Made by a program: the position numbers and the translations under genes | Shown: positions 24,801 through 33,718 of the stretch, piece by piece | Position numbering within the stretch: position 1 is the stretch's first letter | How the letters are laid out: every line of letters begins with the position of its first letter | The notes under the pieces: generated by a model | What the model was told of the DNA's origin: nothing | Databases searched by the model: none | What the model saw: only the letters and a program-made list of their open reading frames with translations | Source of the DNA: Bacillota bacterium | GTDB taxonomy: Bacteria > Bacillota > Clostridia > Acetivibrionales > DTU013 | DNA: 35,447 nucleotides | Assembly: GCA_023411575.1 (NCBI GenBank) | Contig: JAEYOP010000010.1 | Coordinates: 1 to 35,447, forward strand | Reading direction: 5' to 3'

Positions 24801-27800
24801 CTTGAGGGCGTTTCCTGTAAACAGGATATCAATCTGCGTGTCGCTCTGCCTCTCAACCTGGATGCCAAGACCTTCCGGCAGATTGTTCACCGTTACCCCG
24901 CCGCTCAGGTCGGCGGCAAAGGCGCCATTGACAAGGGCAACCGACACGGGGGTCGTGGAGATCAGCCCTTCGGCATAGGGAGCCGCTTCTTCCGCCACCG
25001 CCATGGATACGGACAGGGAGGGTCTGTTCCTGAAACTGAACCCGAAGGGGTTCGAGGTGATGTCTCCGGCCGCTCCGCCGATCTTTTCCTTTTTCACCGT
25101 AACGGAGGCATCGGCCACGCTGTTGTCAAGCTCATGCCGGAGAGCATTTCCGGTGAAGCGGATGGTGATCTGCGTATCCCCGTCCCTCGACACCTGTATG
25201 CCCAACCCCGCCGGAAGATTGTTCACGGTCACGCCGTCGCCCATATCCGCCGCAAAGGTTCCATTGGAAAGGGTTACCGTCTGGGCTCCGCCAACACTTC
25301 CGTCATTTGCCTCCGCTTCTTCCAGGAAAGCGCTTGCCGTGCTTAATCCCGGCAGCAATACCGGCGCATTTTCAATCCACTTGGCATACAAGTTGATATC
25401 CGCGGTAACCGGCGTCTCGAAATTGTATGCGTTTTTGAAGGCAGCGTCGTCCGTGTACCATCCCCCGAAGGTAAAGCCATTCCGGACCGGTACCGCCGGT
25501 GCGGAGGCCTTTGCGTTTTCCGCGACCGTCTGCGCCGCAACCTCACTGCCCCCGTTGGAGATAAAGGTTACCGTATGGCCCGCTTTCTTGATGACGTTCA
25601 GTTCAAAGGTCACGCTTCGGGGCGTTCCGCCGCCCTTTGATACGGTTGCCGTGAGGGTTACCGCCTTATTTGCGCTGGCCGGTCTTGTCACGAGCCCTTC
25701 ATTCGTGATGACCCCGCTCTCCGAGGAAGCCCACGTAATACTTGTATTGTGCTCTCCCCCGCCGGCCAGGGATACGTTCTGCGTTACCTTGGCGCTGCTG
25801 TCGCCCGCTGCATAGCCTATCTGTATGGCCGCAAGATCGAGGGCGATAGCCTCGTCATCCGTGATGCCCAGCTTTTTGACCGTCAGGACAAAGGTCCTTG
25901 TCTCTGTGTCTGTTCCTTTTGTAATGGCGGCGGTCAGCGTAACCGTCTTGTCGCCCGTGGTGAAGCCGGGTCTTGCCACGGTTCCCTCACTGCTTATGGT
26001 ACCGGGCGCATCCGAGCTCCAGGTAACGGTGGAGCCCTCTCCCCCTGTTGACGGCAGCCCTACGTTCCATGTAACGCTGGAAGCGGAGTCTCCCTCTGCA
26101 TAAACGATTTTCAGTTCATTTCCATCCCTGTATGCGATTCCTGCATCGGAAGGACAGAGGATCGCAAAGGTATCTGAGGTTACACTGTCCTCCGCTCCGA
26201 TGATTTTGCTCTGAGCAATTGTTATGGAAGCATTTGCTGCTGAAGCATTCTGGCTTAATGCTTTTCCCGTAAAGGTGATTGTCATCTGGGTTTCGCTGTC
26301 TTTTGCCACAGCAAATCCAAGTCCTTCCGGCAGGTTATTGATAAACACGCCGCCTGTCAGATCCGCAGCAAAGGTTCCGTTGGACAGGTTGACGACCTGG
26401 GTATCGGTAATCGTTGCGTCCCTGTCCGCCGCTTCCCGGATCACGGAGCTGCCGACCCGGAGGGACGGCGGCGGGTTGATGAACCGGATCCCGAAGCTGC
26501 CGGATACCACAGCCTCCGACCAATTCGAAAGGTTCGGATCGTTTGGGGTAACCTTGCTTCCGTTTACCATCAGGATTATATTGTTCACACTGTTTTCCGC
26601 CAGGTGTTCCGCCGCTTTTCCTCCGAAGCGGACCGTAAACTGGGTGCTGCTGTCCAGCGTGATTGCGCTGACGGTAAGCCCGGAAGGAAGATTCTCCGCC
26701 GTTACGTCGGACAGGGCAACCTCCCCGTTCGCGCTGTTCCCGAAGGTTCCGTGCATCAGGTGCACCGTCTGTGTCGCGGCGATGCTGCCGTCATTTGCGG
26801 CCGCTTCGCTCAGCACAGGGCTTTCAACGGTCATGTACGGCTCCGGCTCGTTGAAGTTGATTTTGAAGGTGCTGCTGGTAACATCGTCCAGAGCTCCGGT
26901 AATGGCGGCCTTCCCAACCGTGACGGAGGCTTTGTTCACGTCGTCGGCGTTGCTATGGCTGGCCGCGTTTCCTGTAAAGCTGACTTGAAGCTGCGTGCCG
27001 CTTATTCTTGCCACGGATTTTACAAGACCGGCAGGCAGGTTGTTTACCGTGACAAGGCTCGGATTCACTGTTCCCGCAAAGGTCCCGTTTTCAAGCGTTA
27101 CGGTAATTGTACCGACGACGCTTCCTGTGGAATAGAAAGGCTCCAGGTTTCCCTTCGCCTCGTCCACCTCATTGCCGTTGTCCGCCATATTGGAAGTGGT
27201 CAGTCTTGCCGGATCCCGGAAGCTTATGGAAAACTTGCCTGTAGTAAGGTCGGACAGCGTCCCCGTGAGCTTGTCCTTCGCTACGGTAATGGAAGCGCTG
27301 CTGACGGAATCCGCCAGATTGTGCTTTCCGGCTTTTCCTGCAAAGCTTACGGTCAGCTTCGTCGCGGAATTCCTGGTCACGGTTGCCGTCAGTCCTGAGG
27401 GCAGGTTGTTCACTTTCACATCGGAGGCCGTGATATCTTCCTTGATGCTCCCGCCTGTGATCGTCACCGCCTGGGTTGCGGTGATGTTTCCGTCATTGGC
27501 GGGCGCTTCACTGATGACCGCGCTTCCTATGGTAAGGACCGGCTCGACGTAAGGAGCCCGCTTGACATTGATCACAAAGAGCTTTGAAGCGCTTTCCGAG
27601 CCTTTGGATATGGTCGCGGTCGGCGTAACCGTGCTGTCCCCGTCAAGGTAGCCCGGCCTTGTGACGGTCCCCGCTGCGGTTACCGTCCCAAGCTTGTCCG
27701 ATGTCCAGGTGATGACGGTTCCGTTTTCACCCGCCGTCGGCAGGATGACATTCTTTGTGACGCTGGCTTCCGAGTCGCCGGCGGCATAGCCGATCTGCGT

Positions 27801-30800
27801 GTTCAAGCTGTCCGCTGCCACGCTGTCCGCGTCCGTCAGCTTCAAATGCGACAGGGTAAGCTCTCCGTAAGCTCCGCCCTGGACAACAGCCTTCACGGTA
27901 GCAGTTCCGGAATTAACCGCCGCCTGAAGGGTTACTGTGGTCTTTCCCGAGCCATCCGTCATTCCCTGGGTCCGGCTCAGGATTCCTCTTGTCGTGCTGA
28001 AGGTCACGGGTACATTGGCCGCCGGGCTTCCATCCTTGCGCAGGACGGCAGCCGTCAATGTGCTGGTCGAAACCGTTGCGCCCATGTCCGCCGGGTTTGC
28101 CTCCAGCGTCACCTTGTCGGGCGTTTCGACATAGGTGTTCTGCGTGGTGTCAATGGGCTTGTAGTCATTATTGAAATACCATTTGCCTATGGCGTGCCTC
28201 TGGCTCGCGCCGCCGGTCGCGGAAGTAAAGCCCGCATACACCTCATCCATGTTGAGTATGCTCGAAAGATCAATGCCCGGCATGGTAAGGGTCGCGGAAG
28301 AGGGCTTCACCGCCGTTTTGCTGATGCGCACATAAATGGTTTTATTGGGCCCGTCATAGTCTATCCAGGCGTAGTAGGTGCCTCCATCCCTGAAATCAAA
28401 TGGAGACAGAACCTTCTGCTGTGAAACGATATTTCCGTTCAGATCAATTCCGATGTGCGGACTGGAAAGATCCTTATTCTCCGAGTTGTACCAGGAGTCA
28501 AACTCGATTCCCACCGAGGGGTTGAGCCCCTGGTAGCCGATTCCTCCGCCATTGGAGCCGGCCGTATTGGATACCGTCTGTATTGTGAACACGATGCCGT
28601 CCGCCTGTCCGCTTCCGCCTTTTCCCGACATGCTGAAGGTGAAGAAGGTGGAAAAGGAGCGCTGGTTGGTAAGGGACAGCCTCTTTTTATAGAAGGCGCT
28701 TCCTTTCTTCCAGGTCACGTTGGGGGTCAGTTGGAGCTCCTTGTTGTTGATGGAAGCGTCATTGTTTATTTGCAGCAGGTCTGTGTCCTTTGAGAAATCG
28801 TCGTATATAAAGGAAAGGGAATTTTCCCTCAGTACGGTCAGCGTATAAGTCTTCGTCGGCGCGGTATTATCCTGGGGCGTTACGACGATGGTGATCTGGT
28901 TGTTTGAGCCGATGTCCACCGCCTTTGCCGCATTGCTTGCCGCCGGGCTTCCGTTGATGGTCATGGCCGCATTGGCGTCGGAAAGGACCGCGGTCACATT
29001 TACCGTGCTGACCGTTTCCCCTACCGTCGCCGTATAGGCCGTAACGTTCCTGTTGAAGACCGGCGTAATTTTCCCCTCCGCAAGGGACAGGCCCGAAAGC
29101 GCCGCATCGCCTGAGCCCTTCCTGGTGACGGTCACCGTATAGGTCGATGAGGTTCCGTCTTGTGCCGTTACTACTATGTTAATTGTGTTCGCCCCGACAT
29201 TAAGCGGGATATTGTTTGACGCTCTTCCGTTCGCTACAGGGTTCCCCGCTACGGCAACCGTCGCTCTGCCGTCTGCCGGAGTCGGCAAAATGGTAATGCC
29301 CGTTACGCTGTTTTGCACCTGTGCCGTATAGGCATACCCATCCTGTGCAAAGGCCGGGGAAAGCGTACCCTGTGACAGCACGACGCCGGAAAGCCTGCTG
29401 TTGTTTGACGGCGTGGTGAATATTTCAACCTCCCCGTAAGTCGTTCCCTCCGGATTGGTCGCATAGGCTCTCGCGTAGTATTTTGTGCCGGGTGTCAGTC
29501 CTGTGAAGGAAACCGTAAAGGCGCCTTCCGTTCCCGTCCTGGTTCCCGCAATTAGACCGGCTGTGCCCAGAACAGGCTTGTCTGTTGTGGCGCACAGCAC
29601 TCCGTAGGCTGTGATGCCGGAGCCCGTCGCGGTACCGCCAACCGACGCCCCGATTGCGCTGATGGGGGTCGCAGGGGTTTTGGTGGTAACCACGGGTGCG
29701 GGAGCCAGCGTATTAAAGCTTACGACAGCGCCGTAGGCAGTACCCGCCGCATTCGTGGCATAGGCGGCCACCGAATAGGCCGTTCCCGGCGCAAGGCCGG
29801 CGAGGTTCACCGTAAAGGCTCCCGTGCCGCTTGCCGCCGCGGGCGCTTTTGTGCCGTTTCCCATATTGACCGGTCCGGTTCCCGTTTTGTAGACGACGCC
29901 TCTTTCGAGGATCGGGGCTCCGCCGTTTGCCGTCACGTTGCCGCCTGCCGTGGCGTTAGTGGCGGTAATGGCCGTTACCGGATCGGCTGTGGATACGGCC
30001 GGTACGGAGACCGAATTGTTAAAGACAAAGGCGAAGGGTCCGGAATTGACATCCCCTGTCGCTCCCACGATTTTGGACTGCGCCACGGTCACCGAAGCAT
30101 TGCTGACGCTGTTGGCGTTTTCATGGCTGGTCGCCTTTCCGGTGAAAGCGATGGTGATTTTCGTGCTGCTGTTTCTCGTTATCTGGATGCCAAGGCCCGC
30201 GGGCAGTTTGTTTACCGTAACGCCGCTGCTCATGTCTTCCGCATAGGTTCCGTTATTCAGCGTGATCGCTTGTGTCGCCGTAATGCTTCCGTCGTTGGCG
30301 GCCGCCTCACTGATGGATTGGCTGCCCAGCACAAGGGAGTTGGTAAGCTTCTGGATATCGCTGTTTGACATTCCCTTGGTAGTGATGTAGCATTCATCGA
30401 TCTGGCCGGTATAGGGGAACCAGCCGTTCGCCGTTTCCTGGGCCGGACGGCCTGAACAATTTGTCCCCAGCTGATTGTAGCTCATTGCAAAATAGTTCAG
30501 GGTGTCGGAGGTGCCCCCGCTTCCTACCAATACATCGTCAAGGTACAGGGCCAAAGTCGTCGTGGTCGCCGACAGCGCTACCTTGTGCCAGTTGCCGTCG
30601 TTCACCGACTGGCTGGAGGTAAAGGACAGAGGGTGCCCTCCCTGGGGTTCCGTTCTCCCGATCCAGAGCTCCGAATACAGCTTTCCGTTTTTATTCACGC
30701 TCAAAATAGGGACATGAGCGCTGGCCGATCCGTTTACGGGGCAGTCCTGGTAACCCAGCAGTCCTCCGTATCCCGTTGTCTTGAATCGCATTATGAGGGT

Positions 30801-33251
30801 GAAATTCGGATTGGAATGAATCAGGTCGTAGGGCAGCTCAATGTATCCGGTAGTGCCGTTGAAGCTTGCCGCCTGCCCTGCAAACCCGCCGGCATAGCTT
30901 ACGCCCGCGGAAGCGGTGCCGTTATTTCCGTTGCCGCTGCTGTCCAGCGCATTTCCATCGAATTTATAGTAGGCCAGAATATCGGTCGAAACAGTTACTT
31001 TTGCCGGAGCAGCCTGTAAAACCGGCGGTGCGGCGTTATCCTCCGCCACCACATACACATTGTATACGGTGGTTGAGGCAAGTCCCGCCAGCGGGATGGC
31101 AACCTCCGTATTGGCCGCCAGCGTTATGCTTCCGGCAGTGACCGGCGTTGCGCCGCCCTGTCCGCTGCCCGCTTTTACTTCTGCGGCCGACGGCGCGGCT
31201 GCACCGTCTGCCAGCACCACATAGTACGCTTTTCCGGCCTTATCCGTTTTTACCAGCACCTGTCCGCCGGTGCTTCCCATAACACCCTTCCTGGGATACC
31301 CGGCTATCCAGGCCGGAGGATCGATGGCGGTCCACTTGGCGTACAATACTACATTGGCCGTTCCCATGACAAAGGTGGAGCCCTGGTTGTAATTCGTCCC
31401 GTTCCCGTCCGCCTGGGTGTTCCAGCCCGCAAATATATAACCGGTTCTTGTCAGATTTCCCGTGTTTCCAAGGACCGTTACTGTTTCCCCCTGCGTATAT
31501 TTGGTGTTGTCGACCGGCGCCGTACCCCCGGTATTTCCGTTTCCGTCATAAGCGATGGAAGTATTCATGGCCGTTTTGACTTCATCCTGGGTAATAGGCT
31601 TATTCCATATTTTTATAGAGTATACCTTGCCTCCGGAAGTGGCTTCCGCGGCTGTCTGATTTTCATCAAAGAAAAAGCCGAAACGCGGCTTGCCGTTGAC
31701 AACAGCGGGGATGGCATCTCCGTTGGTATCACTGATCTGCAGCTCCTTGTACAGGGTTCCGTCCACTACCATGTAGGCTGTGAAGGTTCCATCTGCTGCT
31801 CTTGTAGCAACGATGTCCATAATCTGGTTATCTGCAACAGAAGTCAGCCCAAGGGCGGAATTCGGGAAGTAATTCAATTTTCCATTGCCATAAAAATAGA
31901 AGCCGTTGTCCGAGGTGCTGTTCTTATAGTCAATGATCTTTTTATAGCTTGGCCCTGTGCTGTTATAGGCAAAGCGGACGCCAACGGAATAATTTGAACT
32001 GATGTTGCTGTTGACATCGATCCAGAAACCGCCTCCCCTGGCTAATGTCGACGTCCACTGCCAATAGGTCGTGTCGCCGTTGATGCCGTCATCCGTGCCA
32101 AAGCCCGAGGTGGCATTATTATGGTTATATCCGTCATTGGCCGTTCCAAAAGCAGTAAGTAGGGAACCGTTCAGGGAGTCCAGCAAATTCCCGGCAAAAT
32201 CATACTGTGCGATCAGGGAAGCTTCCGTCCACTTGGCATATAGCGTCACGTTTTCTGTTCCCATGGCAAAGGTTGAGCCTGCCGCCCTGTCGGCGCCATT
32301 GCCGTCTGCCTGGGTGTTCCAGCCGGCGAAGGTGCAGCCGTCTTTTGCGAGTCCGCCGGTGTTTCCGCCGACCGTTACGGTTGTGTTGGATTGATAATAG
32401 TTATTATCTTCCGGCACTGAACCCGATGTGTTGCCATTTCCCACATAGGTGACGGTATATTTTGAAATTAATCCGGCAACGCTGACCCAGTTCGATACAT
32501 TGCCATTTAGAGTGAAATTTGTTAAAGTGCCTCCGGCCGAATTGCCTGTCTTGTCCTGCAGATTTGTAACTCCCGTATTGTTCGCGCCGCCCACGCCATG
32601 GTTAAAGTCATAATATCTCACCAAAGCGGCCGGGTAAGGGGCAACCGGTTCTGCATCCTTATCGGCAAGGATTTGGCTCGCAGTGCGTGCCGTGTTCCAT
32701 ATTTCGAAATTATCCAGCGCGCCATTCCCCAGACTCCATTTATAGCCCATGGTAACATTTGTCGTAGGAAGCAAGGTTTGATTGCCGGGCAAGGCTGAAT
32801 AGGTCTGATCAAGCTTCCCGTTAATATAGAATTTTAAGTTTGAGCCATCATAGGTTAAAGCAACATGATTCCACTGGTAAGAATTCAACGGATTTTGAGA
32901 TTTCCAGATGTAGTAATCGCCGTTTCCTTTTGCTACCCATAATGAAACCTTTAGGTCATTCTCAACATAGATTCCCGTCTGATAGCCCTGGGGCCTGTCC
33001 TCCCAATAAACGCCCTGCCAGTCGATATCAACCAGATCAAGATAAATGTTAAATTCGGCCGTATAGGCAGTCGGTGATATCCCTGACAGTCCGGTCACGC
33101 TTGAGTTGGCGCCAAAGTACAAAGCATTATTGGTTTGTGTACCCGCATACGCTTTCTGCACTCCCAGCCCCGGTGCTCCCGGAATCATTCCCATCAGCAC
33201 GCACACCGCAAGCAATATCGCAAAGATCTTCTTTACACTGATTTTCCCCAT
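21297..33251 (-). CDS. Giant S-layer-anchored multidomain surface protein (about 3,984 aa)
   Basis: The signal peptide (hydrophobic core IFAILLAVCVLMG) ends near AYA-GT. Approximate order, in descending window positions: LamG-like (33140-32480), Listeria-Bacteroides repeat (32470-32222), LamG-like (32215-31590), second such repeat (31560-31325), FN3-like (31320-30985), LamG-like (30985-30340), repeat copy A1 (30335-30010), FN3-like pair (to 29405), two cadherin-like sandwiches (29400-28820), L-type lectin (28815-28155), Big_1-like (28140-27840), atrophied Ig-like (27838-27545), copies A2-A5 (27540-26146), two Ig-like, a third Listeria-Bacteroides repeat (25580-25365), copies A6-A9 (25340-24001), two Ig-like, a C-terminal stalk, and three SLH domains (21840-21297; ITRAEF, ITREQA, MTRAEV). 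The ATG at 33251 sits 7 bases after GGAGG and overlaps the preceding stop; ATG 33254 is an alternative. Likely a glycan-binding adhesin on the wall. Confidence 0.93.
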   Translation of the reverse strand: MGKISVKKIFAILLAVCVLMGMIPGAPGLGVQKAYAGTQTNNALYFGANSSVTGLSGISPTAYTAEFNIYLDLVDIDWQGVYWEDRPQGYQTGIYVENDLKVSLWVAKGNGDYYIWKSQNPLNSYQWNHVALTYDGSNLKFYINGKLDQTYSALPGNQTLLPTTNVTMGYKWSLGNGALDNFEIWNTARTASQILADKDAEPVAPYPAALVRYYDFNHGVGGANNTGVTNLQDKTGNSAGGTLTNFTLNGNVSNWVSVAGLISKYTVTYVGNGNTSGSVPEDNNYYQSNTTVTVGGNTGGLAKDGCTFAGWNTQADGNGADRAAGSTFAMGTENVTLYAKWTEASLIAQYDFAGNLLDSLNGSLLTAFGTANDGYNHNNATSGFGTDDGINGDTTYWQWTSTLARGGGFWIDVNSNISSNYSVGVRFAYNSTGPSYKKIIDYKNSTSDNGFYFYGNGKLNYFPNSALGLTSVADNQIMDIVATRAADGTFTAYMVVDGTLYKELQISDTNGDAIPAVVNGKPRFGFFFDENQTAAEATSGGKVYSIKIWNKPITQDEVKTAMNTSIAYDGNGNTGGTAPVDNTKYTQGETVTVLGNTGNLTRTGYIFAGWNTQADGNGTNYNQGSTFVMGTANVVLYAKWTAIDPPAWIAGYPRKGVMGSTGGQVLVKTDKAGKAYYVVLADGAAAPSAAEVKAGSGQGGATPVTAGSITLAANTEVAIPLAGLASTTVYNVYVVAEDNAAPPVLQAAPAKVTVSTDILAYYKFDGNALDSSGNGNNGTASAGVSYAGGFAGQAASFNGTTGYIELPYDLIHSNPNFTLIMRFKTTGYGGLLGYQDCPVNGSASAHVPILSVNKNGKLYSELWIGRTEPQGGHPLSFTSSQSVNDGNWHKVALSATTTTLALYLDDVLVGSGGTSDTLNYFAMSYNQLGTNCSGRPAQETANGWFPYTGQIDECYITTKGMSNSDIQKLTNSLVLGSQSISEAAANDGSITATQAITLNNGTYAEDMSSGVTVNKLPAGLGIQITRNSSTKITIAFTGKATSHENANSVSNASVTVAQSKIVGATGDVNSGPFAFVFNNSVSVPAVSTADPVTAITATNATAGGNVTANGGAPILERGVVYKTGTGPVNMGNGTKAPAAASGTGAFTVNLAGLAPGTAYSVAAYATNAAGTAYGAVVSFNTLAPAPVVTTKTPATPISAIGASVGGTATGSGITAYGVLCATTDKPVLGTAGLIAGTRTGTEGAFTVSFTGLTPGTKYYARAYATNPEGTTYGEVEIFTTPSNNSRLSGVVLSQGTLSPAFAQDGYAYTAQVQNSVTGITILPTPADGRATVAVAGNPVANGRASNNIPLNVGANTINIVVTAQDGTSSTYTVTVTRKGSGDAALSGLSLAEGKITPVFNRNVTAYTATVGETVSTVNVTAVLSDANAAMTINGSPAASNAAKAVDIGSNNQITIVVTPQDNTAPTKTYTLTVLRENSLSFIYDDFSKDTDLLQINNDASINNKELQLTPNVTWKKGSAFYKKRLSLTNQRSFSTFFTFSMSGKGGSGQADGIVFTIQTVSNTAGSNGGGIGYQGLNPSVGIEFDSWYNSENKDLSSPHIGIDLNGNIVSQQKVLSPFDFRDGGTYYAWIDYDGPNKTIYVRISKTAVKPSSATLTMPGIDLSSILNMDEVYAGFTSATGGASQRHAIGKWYFNNDYKPIDTTQNTYVETPDKVTLEANPADMGATVSTSTLTAAVLRKDGSPAANVPVTFSTTRGILSRTQGMTDGSGKTTVTLQAAVNSGTATVKAVVQGGAYGELTLSHLKLTDADSVAADSLNTQIGYAAGDSEASVTKNVILPTAGENGTVITWTSDKLGTVTAAGTVTRPGYLDGDSTVTPTATISKGSESASKLFVINVKRAPYVEPVLTIGSAVISEAPANDGNITATQAVTITGGSIKEDITASDVKVNNLPSGLTATVTRNSATKLTVSFAGKAGKHNLADSVSSASITVAKDKLTGTLSDLTTGKFSISFRDPARLTTSNMADNGNEVDEAKGNLEPFYSTGSVVGTITVTLENGTFAGTVNPSLVTVNNLPAGLVKSVARISGTQLQVSFTGNAASHSNADDVNKASVTVGKAAITGALDDVTSSTFKINFNEPEPYMTVESPVLSEAAANDGSIAATQTVHLMHGTFGNSANGEVALSDVTAENLPSGLTVSAITLDSSTQFTVRFGGKAAEHLAENSVNNIILMVNGSKVTPNDPNLSNWSEAVVSGSFGIRFINPPPSLRVGSSVIREAADRDATITDTQVVNLSNGTFAADLTGGVFINNLPEGLGFAVAKDSETQMTITFTGKALSQNASAANASITIAQSKIIGAEDSVTSDTFAILCPSDAGIAYRDGNELKIVYAEGDSASSVTWNVGLPSTGGEGSTVTWSSDAPGTISSEGTVARPGFTTGDKTVTLTAAITKGTDTETRTFVLTVKKLGITDDEAIALDLAAIQIGYAAGDSSAKVTQNVSLAGGGEHNTSITWASSESGVITNEGLVTRPASANKAVTLTATVSKGGGTPRSVTFELNVIKKAGHTVTFISNGGSEVAAQTVAENAKASAPAVPVRNGFTFGGWYTDDAAFKNAYNFETPVTADINLYAKWIENAPVLLPGLSTASAFLEEAEANDGSVGGAQTVTLSNGTFAADMGDGVTVNNLPAGLGIQVSRDGDTQITIRFTGNALRHELDNSVADASVTVKKEKIGGAAGDITSNPFGFSFRNRPSLSVSMAVAEEAAPYAEGLISTTPVSVALVNGAFAADLSGGVTVNNLPEGLGIQVERQSDTQIDILFTGNALKHTNEDDVLNASVTVARDKIVGATGDVTSNTFKINFNDPEPLFAVETPIMAESAANDGSIPGTQRLTLLYGEIDPGITAADVIAENLPAGLGISITRAGSTQLDVAFTGKADGHTDAESVQTIRFAVAGDRITSTATGTTAAGAVYSNSFAIDFIDPYPVVRIGSFLLEEAESNDGSFPAVQVVTVTNGSFASDMSGGVTVNNLPEGLGIEVRRDGDTQITISFTGNAKNHTGAYDTGNASVTIARDKISGAAGDITSGIFAFHFINAKPDSKDDYDRLNIQYANGDDADHVTKSVFLAGKGASGKTTILWTTSDPGHITATGRVTRPGPEEADVSVTLTAAITDNNTHEQRTKTFTLRVLKLSDAEAVQDAAKQLTGQVAFTFTGSDTWECVTSQFVLLTSGAYGTSISWSSSNTGVIAIVSESGSTCGRITRPESEDVNVILTATITKDSRSITKTFLLVVKNTGVTKETGNTRQGTTRDADVTVNPGGAATTRQVEILRTTLDDNTKIDTVVVTADKVESLTDTINPQEADDSRRTVNIAMTQPADDKADELAVEIPATAVDALSDKNALLQIRTDEGSIKLDTDSVKALAEQGTDLYFRIVPIQDAAAQDSIKNQIKNDNTVKLQLTDKQMNTLGIPRMIETNYTGIATKIVLPFAGITIPAENRQTFLEGLRIYIQHSDGTTEFITGTIVDGNGNPAGVNDLIYGIEFQIDKFSSFQLVSLTTNPSNDGDSHETDNDDRSDNGKTAADPAKDILGDSKIKDAVEVVKNPDGSVKIVVIDEKIRDLIKDEKQGAQVVIPVTGDAKTVTVALGADTVKELTGKGASLVIETDNGTVTIPASEIKLDSLIEALGKLPDRKEVTISIAISASDAETAKKAMEQAEKLGAKVVMNPINIEITASYHGKTARMDKFDHYITSLIPVPSGVDPAKITTAVYVDAQGGLNHVPTFITLIDGRYYAKINCFYTGMHLFLIWNPIEFKDAEKHWAKADVNDMSSRLVISGVSKTSFEPDRDITRAEFAAMIVRALGLRPGEGENSFNDVGSDAWYCGYVQTAYKYGIIAGYGHGKFGPEDKITREQAMAMIARTMKLTGLKAELKAEEADKMLAAFRDSGKAAAWARAPIAACVKAGIIFGNGKGSIAPKDAMTRAEVAAIAKRLLRKSDLIN
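24001..25340 (-). repeat. Repeat copies A6-A9 of the giant protein
   Basis: Four consecutive copies of a unit of about 105-115 residues. Each has an acidic EEA-x-NDGS-like opening, then NGxFAxDMxxGVTVNNLPxGLGI, an R-x-GDTQIxIxFTGNAxxH core, NASVTVxxxKI, and a GDxTSxxFxFxF ending. Five further copies lie elsewhere in the protein. I do not recognise a named family. Confidence 0.8.
26146..27540 (-). repeat. Repeat copies A2-A5 of the giant protein
   Basis: Four consecutive, more diverged copies of the same unit. A3 has lost the NDGS opening and A4 carries an insertion near its end. The conserved NLPxGL and FxGxAxxH positions identify them. Confidence 0.75.
30010..30335 (-). repeat. Repeat copy A1 of the giant protein
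   Basis: A single isolated copy lies directly after the third LamG-like domain. It opens with SISEAAANDGSITATQ and ends with GDVNSGPFAFVF, matching the other eight copies. Confidence 0.75.
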
Positions 33252-33598
33252 CATATGACCTCCCTCAGGCACTTTTCAAACTTGTCCCTTTTCACAGGAC
33301 AGAGCAGATAACCGGCAGCGCCTACTTCGTAAGCATCCAACGCATAATCCCCGTCATTGGAAATGAAAATAATCTTCGCCCCCGGATGAATTTTCTTTAT
33401 TTCAGCGGCTGTCCGCAAGCCCTGAATGTCTAGCAGTCCGAGCCGGACAATGCAGATTTCCGCCGGAGCTTCCGCTATTCTGTTTACCAGGGCCTGCGAG
33501 TCGCCGAAAACTTCAGCGGACACCCGCCTGTCCTGGGACAGCCAGGACAGCAGCCTTTGTATCTCCCGGCTTTCCTTGTCCAAAATATAGATCTTCAA
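33251..33598 (-). CDS. Degenerate receiver-like protein (pseudo-receiver), coupled to the giant gene
   Basis: From a TTG start at 33598, with GGAGG 9 bases upstream, the product is 115 residues, the length of one receiver domain. The fold pattern is visible: KIYILDKE at the start, IIFIS with Ser80, and CPVKRDKF with the conserved Lys103. At the phospho-acceptor position, 8 residues before the conserved Gly60, there is Arg52 instead of Asp, and the acidic pair is reduced to Asp7. It should not be phosphorylated in the usual way. Its TGA overlaps the start of the giant gene, so the two are translationally coupled. A longer ATG start at 33634 is possible. It may act as a phosphorylation-independent adaptor or regulator of the surface protein; this is inference. 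Confidence 0.75.
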   Translation of the reverse strand: MKIYILDKESREIQRLLSWLSQDRRVSAEVFGDSQALVNRIAEAPAEICIVRLGLLDIQGLRTAAEIKKIHPGAKIIFISNDGDYALDAYEVGAAGYLLCPVKRDKFEKCLREVI

Positions 33599-33667
33599 AA
33601 TCCCCCGACCTCCTGCGGCATCTGTCGTTTGCATTCCAACGGACTTCTCTCCCCAGTTTACTTTTTC

Positions 33668-33699
33668 ATTATACACAACACTTTTCACATTTTTTTCAC
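33668..33699 (-). promoter_or_regulatory. SARP-type promoter of the pseudo-receiver/giant protein operon
   Basis: On the minus strand two GTGAAAA heptamers (33693-33699 and 33682-33688) are spaced 11 bp start to start. The second ends exactly 8 bp before a perfect TATAAT (33673-33668). There is no good -35 box, as expected for an activator-dependent promoter. The geometry equals that described for Streptomyces SARP regulators, and a BTAD/OmpR-type regulator is encoded just upstream. Confidence 0.7.
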
Positions 33700-33718
33700 A
33701 TGGGGAAGGGGCAAAAAA

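Noticed and set aside
24001..27540. Repeats in the surface gene considered as a CRISPR or satellite array
   Set aside because: The repeats are in frame, about 330 bp long and diverged at DNA level; they are protein domain repeats.
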